From NCBI GenBank assembly GCA_021815905.1, contig JAKAZP010000062.1, forward strand, positions 1-9,970: DNA of 9,970 bases, read 5' to 3'. This DNA is from Pseudomonadota bacterium (GTDB lineage: Bacteria; Pseudomonadota; Gammaproteobacteria; Steroidobacterales; Steroidobacteraceae). The position numbers and the translations under genes are program-made. Shown here piece after piece: positions 6,793 through 9,970 of this stretch. Numbering within the stretch: position 1 is the stretch's first letter; each line of letters opens with the position of its first letter. A model generated the notes under the pieces. The model ran no database searches. It was not told the DNA's origin and saw only the letters and a program-made list of their open reading frames with translations.

Positions 6793-7563
6793 ATGCACAA
6801 TCTCCGAGTCGGCGCGCTGCTCACGGCAAGCGCTGTCACGCTGCTGGCCGCCGGCTGCGCCTCGAGCCACTTCTCCTCACAGCCGCCCCCGAGCGCCGCC
6901 ATCGCCGGGGACTGGAAGCTCGATCGGGCCGCCAGTGATCGCCTGTCCGTGGCGCTTTCCGGGCTCGGCGTCCAGTTGGCTCGTGCCTCGCGCGAGCGGC
7001 AGCGCGCACAGCGCCGGCAGGCTGAGGCCGGCGAGCCGGCCGGGGGCGAAGGCCCCGGCGAAGGCCGCGGCGAAGGCCCCGGCGAAGGCCCCGGCGAAGG
7101 CGGCCGCGTGCACCGCGGGGAGCGCGCAGCGCAGCGCGGCTCGCAGGGCGGCGCGCAGGCGCCGGGCTCGCAGGACGTGGGCGGTCCGGCGCCGAACTCC
7201 GGTGCGGAGCAGGAGTTTCTCGCAAGCGTCCCCGCGGGCGATTACCTGAGGCTGGTGGTGAGCCCGGGCGCCTTCACGGTGATCGCCGGCGATTCGAGCA
7301 ATCAGTACAGTCCCGGCATCGAGAGTGTCGTCGAATCGACCAACGGGGAAGCGACGCAGAATTCGGGGTGGAAAGGCGCGAGGTACATCATCGACACCCG
7401 GCCGCAGCTCGGCCCGGAGCTCACCCAGAGCTTCGAGCTCACCCGGCACGGCAAGCTCGCGATGAAGATTCGGATGAAGGGCAGGGGGATCGATGTGTCC
7501 TTCACCCGAATCTACGACCGCACGACCCGCGTCGCCCCGCTCGCTCCGCCGACCAACAGCTGA
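6793..7563 (+). CDS. Putative lipoprotein of unknown function with Gly-Glu-Gly-Pro repeat
   Basis: The 256-aa product begins with a lipoprotein signal peptide: a basic MHNLR start, a hydrophobic core, then the lipobox LLAAGC with the predicted lipidated Cys near residue 21. The mature protein starts with a low-complexity linker, then AGDWKLDRAASDRLS (about 38-52). A very Arg/Gln/Gly-rich linker contains a five-fold GEGP/GEGR repeat at about 85-104. A well-folded-looking C-terminal domain (about 142-245) carries DYLRLVVSPGAFTVIAG, SGWKGARYIIDTRP, QSFELTRHGKLAMKIRMKG and FTRIYDR. That domain alternates hydrophobic residues as a beta-rich (lipocalin-like or similar) fold would, but I cannot name a family. 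The gene follows eda by 62 nt and its 3' end overlaps the convergent glycosyltransferase gene. Envelope location is inferred from the lipobox. Confidence 0.8.
   Translation: MHNLRVGALLTASAVTLLAAGCASSHFSSQPPPSAAIAGDWKLDRAASDRLSVALSGLGVQLARASRERQRAQRRQAEAGEPAGGEGPGEGRGEGPGEGPGEGGRVHRGERAAQRGSQGGAQAPGSQDVGGPAPNSGAEQEFLASVPAGDYLRLVVSPGAFTVIAGDSSNQYSPGIESVVESTNGEATQNSGWKGARYIIDTRPQLGPELTQSFELTRHGKLAMKIRMKGRGIDVSFTRIYDRTTRVAPLAPPTNS
7045..7104 (+). repeat. 12-bp in-frame tandem repeat, five copies
   Basis: The unit GGCGAAGGCCCC is repeated five times without interruption; copy 2 ends in CCGC and copy 5 in CGGC. Because the unit is four codons, copy-number changes would keep the lipoprotein frame and only alter the length of the Gly-Glu-Gly-Pro linker. 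This makes it a candidate variable-number locus. Confidence 0.9.
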
Positions 7564-9289
7564 CGGCCGCCGCAGGAGCCCAGACCTCGAGCGCGATCGC
7601 AGTGCCATGCACCGGATCGATGCCGCGGAGGGTGGCGACCCGACGCAGGGCGAGGCGTTCCCGGTCGGCCGCCTCGACGAAGCCTTCCGCCTCTCGGCCG
7701 GCGACGATCGCGACTGCGGCGCTACCTTCCTCGAGCGCCCGCGCCGCCTGCGCCGGGCCCTCGAAGCGTGTCCGCCTTCCGAGAAGGAACACCAGGCTCG
7801 GCTCGTCGTACCCCACCACGACCGCGGGCTCGGGCGCGGGCGCCACGGTGCGCGCGACGCGAGCGGCCCGGTCGGCGACCCAGAGTCGATCGAGCCGTGG
7901 CATCGCGAAGCCGAACACCGTCAGCGAGGCGAGTGCGCCGCAGAGCGCGGCGGCCGCCACCGTGTGGGACAGCCACCCGCGCCAGGCGGTGAGCGCGGCG
8001 AGCACAATTCCGGCACACAGCGCCAGGATCCAGGCGAGCGCGAACCCGTCGACGCCCGGGCCGAGCCGAAGCAGGGCGAGCACCACCACCGCCACCACCG
8101 CGCCGCCGCTCAGGGCGAAGAGCACCGAGCCGGCTCTCAGGGCGCCTCGCGAGGGCATCCATCCTCGCCACCGGATGCAGCATGCCGCCATGAGCGCCGC
8201 GAGCAGCGGCACGAACGGCATGACGTAGTGCGGCAGCTTGGTGGGCGCGAGCTCGAACAGCAGCCATCCCGGGAGCACCGTCGCCCAGCAGAACTCGACC
8301 GCCGCCTCGCCCCGGCGGCGCCACGCGAGCTCGAGCGCGCACGGCAGCAGCAGCGTCGCCGGCCACAGCAGCAGCGGCGAGGCGATGACGTAGCTCAGGG
8401 GCGGAAACCCGTGCGACTCCTGGCCGGAAATCATCTTGGGATAGATGTCGGTCTGCCATGCGTGAGCGAGCAGCGAGGGACCGCGCAGCCAGATGAGGGC
8501 CACGGGCCAGGGCAGCAGCAGGAGGAGAAAAAGCGGAACGCCCCAGGCCGCGTGCAGCGCGCGCAGCCATCGCAGGCGCCGCCGCCGCAAAGAGAGCACC
8601 GCGGCCGCAGGCGCGATGAGCGCCGGCACCACGGGCCCCTTGGTCAGCATCGAGAACGCGAGGCCTGCCCAGAACAGCGCCGCAAGGGCACGCTCATGCC
8701 GGCCGGAATGCCTGCCATCGGCCATCCACGCGCGGGCGAGCGGGTACGTGACGCACATCATCCCCGCGAGCAACACGGCATCGGCGCGCGCCTGGTGGGC
8801 CTGACTCTGCACCAGCACGGAGGTCGCCACGAGCAATGCGGCGGGCCATCCCGCCCGCGGGCCGAAGAGCGCGCCGGCCAGCTCGAAGGCGAGAATCGTC
8901 GCAAGCGCGACCCCCGCCACGGACGGCACCCGATAGGCCCAGATCCGCGCGTGATGCGGGCCGCCGAGCAGCGCCGCCGAAGCCGCCTCGAGCCAGTAGC
9001 TCATCACCGGCTTCTGTGCGAGCGGTGCGCCCTGGAACTCGATGTCGAGGAAATCTCCACTCGTGAGCATCTGCCGCGCGGGCTGCGTGAACTGCGGCTC
9101 GTCGCGGTCCACGGGAGGTATGCCCGCGAGGCCGCTGGCGCCGAGCGCGATGACGAGGAGAAGAAGCAAGACGCGAGGGTGGCGGGCCAGCATCGCGGGC
9201 CAGCCCGCCGCGGCGCCGCGCGGCGCAGGCGCCGCGGGCGGGTGAATCCGGCTGCCAGTCTCTCGTAGACTCCCGCTCACGGCCCGCAC
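7502..9289 (-). CDS. Glycosyltransferase family 39 (ArnT-like) integral membrane protein
   Basis: This polytopic inner-membrane protein resembles ArnT/PMT-type glycosyltransferases, which transfer sugars from polyprenyl-phosphate donors to lipid A, glycans or proteins on the periplasmic side. Landmarks: PPVDRDEPQFTQPARQML near 58-75 with the candidate catalytic Asp/Glu, AQKPVMSYWLEA (91-102), QARADAVLLAGM (166-177), LTKGPVVPALI (215-225), and APTKLPHYVMPFVPLLA in the middle, followed by many membrane spans. A C-terminal soluble part contains VVGYDEPSLVFLLGRR. The substrate cannot be told from sequence. Two oddities: the C-terminus runs 62 bp into the convergent lipoprotein gene and its last about 20 residues look like unstructured read-through. 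The start is also doubtful. The GTG at 9289 has AGGAG very close upstream, but residues 1-32 are Ala/Pro-rich filler; an ATG at 9193 starts right before the first membrane span. Confidence 0.92.
   Translation of the reverse strand: MRAVSGSLRETGSRIHPPAAPAPRGAAAGWPAMLARHPRVLLLLLVIALGASGLAGIPPVDRDEPQFTQPARQMLTSGDFLDIEFQGAPLAQKPVMSYWLEAASAALLGGPHHARIWAYRVPSVAGVALATILAFELAGALFGPRAGWPAALLVATSVLVQSQAHQARADAVLLAGMMCVTYPLARAWMADGRHSGRHERALAALFWAGLAFSMLTKGPVVPALIAPAAAVLSLRRRRLRWLRALHAAWGVPLFLLLLLPWPVALIWLRGPSLLAHAWQTDIYPKMISGQESHGFPPLSYVIASPLLLWPATLLLPCALELAWRRRGEAAVEFCWATVLPGWLLFELAPTKLPHYVMPFVPLLAALMAACCIRWRGWMPSRGALRAGSVLFALSGGAVVAVVVLALLRLGPGVDGFALAWILALCAGIVLAALTAWRGWLSHTVAAAALCGALASLTVFGFAMPRLDRLWVADRAARVARTVAPAPEPAVVVGYDEPSLVFLLGRRTRFEGPAQAARALEEGSAAVAIVAGREAEGFVEAADRERLALRRVATLRGIDPVHGTAIALEVWAPAAAVSCWSAERAGRRGSCGRRFG
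9204..9242. repeat. Strong GC inverted repeat near the glycosyltransferase start
   Basis: Bases 9204-9217 are complementary to 9228-9242 over 14 pairs with a single bulged base, around a 10-base loop. If the glycosyltransferase begins at the ATG at 9193, this hairpin lies in its 5' leader and covers the region where a ribosome binding site would be. If it begins at 9289, the hairpin is coding. Confidence 0.7.
9257..9271. promoter_or_regulatory. Operator-like inverted repeat / weak -10 in the divergent region
   Basis: AGTCT-CTCGT-AGACT is a perfect 5-bp inverted repeat. Its right arm, TAGACT (9266-9271), could serve as a -10 element for the plus-strand TraB-like gene, with a leader of about 27 nt. 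No good -35 is visible. This is weak evidence. Confidence 0.22.
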
Positions 9290-9304
9290 TCGCTCCTGAG
9301 CAAC

Positions 9305-9970
9305 ATGCTCCCTCGGTCACTCGCGCTCATCCTGCTTTCGATGCTGCTCACCCGCCCCGTGGGCGCGCGCGCCGCGGTGTCGGCCGCCTCGGGGCCGATC
9401 CCTCCGACCGCCTCCCCGCAGTCCGCCGTCACGGCGCTCGCCCCCGTGGTGGTCGTCGGACGCTTCGCGGGACCGAAGCTCTGGAGGGTGAGCCGGGGCG
9501 GCCACGCGCTGTGGATACTCGGTACCGTGCTGCCGCTGCCGAAGAGAATGGTGTGGCAATCCGGGGGCATTCAGGCGCTGCTCCGGCGCACGCAGGAGGT
9601 GATTCCGGCATGGCCGTCGGTGGGCATCGGCTTTCATCCGTTCACGATGTTGCACCTGTACGTGCTCTGGCGCCGCGCGCAGGACAATCCCGATCACCTG
9701 CCGCTCGAGGCCGTGCTGCCCGCGGCATTGTATGCGCGTTTCGCCGCGCTCCGGCGGCGCTTCGCGCCGCGCGATCAGCGCATCGAGCGGCTGCGGCCGA
9801 TCCTCGCGGCGAGACGGCTCTACGACGAGGCCCTCGCCGCCTCGGACCTGACTCCGCGCGACGAGATTCAACGGACCGTGCTGCGCCTCGCCCGGCGCGA
9901 GGGCGTGCCCGTGCGCACGGACGCGCTCCGGGTTCAGGATCCGATTCGAGTCATGAAGGATCTGAGCGAC
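9305..9970 (+). CDS. TraB/GumN-like secreted protein, diverged GxxH motif (partial, first 222 residues)
   Basis: The frame opens at the ATG at 9305 and continues to the window edge without a stop. Residues 1-24 form a signal peptide (basic MLPR, hydrophobic core, Ala-rich cleavage region), then a Pro/Ala/Ser-rich linker to about 50. The segment KLWRVSRGGHALWILGTVLP (58-77) followed by LPKRMVW matches the opening of TraB/GumN-family domains, where LWxV...G...LxLLGTxH is usual. Here the GxxH histidine position is Leu (GTVL). The following DEALAASDL and GVPVRTDALRV segments fit the helical parts of the fold. TraB/Tiki-type members are metal-dependent proteases in animals; bacterial GumN-like proteins are poorly characterised. 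Loss of the His suggests altered or absent catalysis. The protein is probably periplasmic. The gene is divergent from the glycosyltransferase, with 15 bp or 111 bp between starts depending on the start chosen there. Confidence 0.75.
   Translation, partial: MLPRSLALILLSMLLTRPVGARAAVSAASGPIPPTASPQSAVTALAPVVVVGRFAGPKLWRVSRGGHALWILGTVLPLPKRMVWQSGGIQALLRRTQEVIPAWPSVGIGFHPFTMLHLYVLWRRAQDNPDHLPLEAVLPAALYARFAALRRRFAPRDQRIERLRPILAARRLYDEALAASDLTPRDEIQRTVLRLARREGVPVRTDALRVQDPIRVMKDLSD

Noticed and set aside
7045..7104. Whether the short regular repeats could be a CRISPR array or origin iterons.
   Set aside because: The units are contiguous 12-mers without spacers, lie inside a coding frame and encode a simple peptide repeat.
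7493..9268. Plus-strand open frame of 591 codons antisense to the GT39 gene.
   Set aside because: The opposite strand encodes clear GT39 motifs; this frame is a charged low-complexity shadow.
9317..9871. Minus-strand frame of 184 codons at the right end.
   Set aside because: It is antisense to the TraB/GumN-like gene, which has a signal peptide and family motif; the antisense product has no recognisable features.

Overview
The window is about 10 kb of very GC-rich DNA (roughly 70% by eye) with dense gene packing and strong G/C preference at third codon positions. The gene set (kdpFABC potassium pump, KDPG aldolase, a DUF2868-like membrane protein, an ArnT/GT39-type glycosyltransferase, a diverged TraB/GumN-like protein) points to a Gram-negative proteobacterium, most likely a GC-rich gammaproteobacterium. 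The assignment below phylum level is inference from gene types only. I see no mobile elements, CRISPR arrays, tRNAs or rRNAs.

Left part (1-3143, minus strand): the proximal half of a kdp high-affinity K+ uptake operon. In transcription order it holds a 30-codon membrane microprotein ORF, kdpF, kdpA and kdpB (cut by the left window edge). The four reading frames are tightly coupled: a 4-nt ATGA overlap, then gaps of 1 nt and 2 nt. kdpC and any kdpDE must lie outside the window to the left. The leader ORF in front of kdpF is the best candidate for an overlooked gene here.

Middle (3144-4937): the kdp upstream region has an 11-bp-period direct repeat that could be a response-regulator site. Divergently, on the plus strand, come a 60-aa single-span membrane protein, a 73-aa helical protein of unknown function that may be leaderless, a GC-rich hairpin, and an LD-carboxypeptidase (peptidase S66) of murein recycling. 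A convergent hairpin separates this gene from the next.

Right part (4938-9970): a DUF2868-like membrane protein with a poly-proline tail (minus) is divergent from KDPG aldolase eda (plus). A lipoprotein of unknown function with a 5 x 12-bp in-frame tandem repeat follows eda. It runs convergently into, and overlaps by 62 bp, a GT39/ArnT-like glycosyltransferase gene (minus). That gene is divergent from a TraB/GumN-like secreted protein (plus, cut by the right edge) whose canonical GxxH motif appears changed to GTVL. The shared upstream region of the last pair contains a strong inverted repeat and raises doubt about the glycosyltransferase start codon.

Apart from the kdp operon, the genes look like a series of independent envelope and metabolism genes rather than one pathway. 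No clear multi-gene defence or biosynthetic system is visible. The unusual material is at the level of microproteins, repeats and diverged family members.
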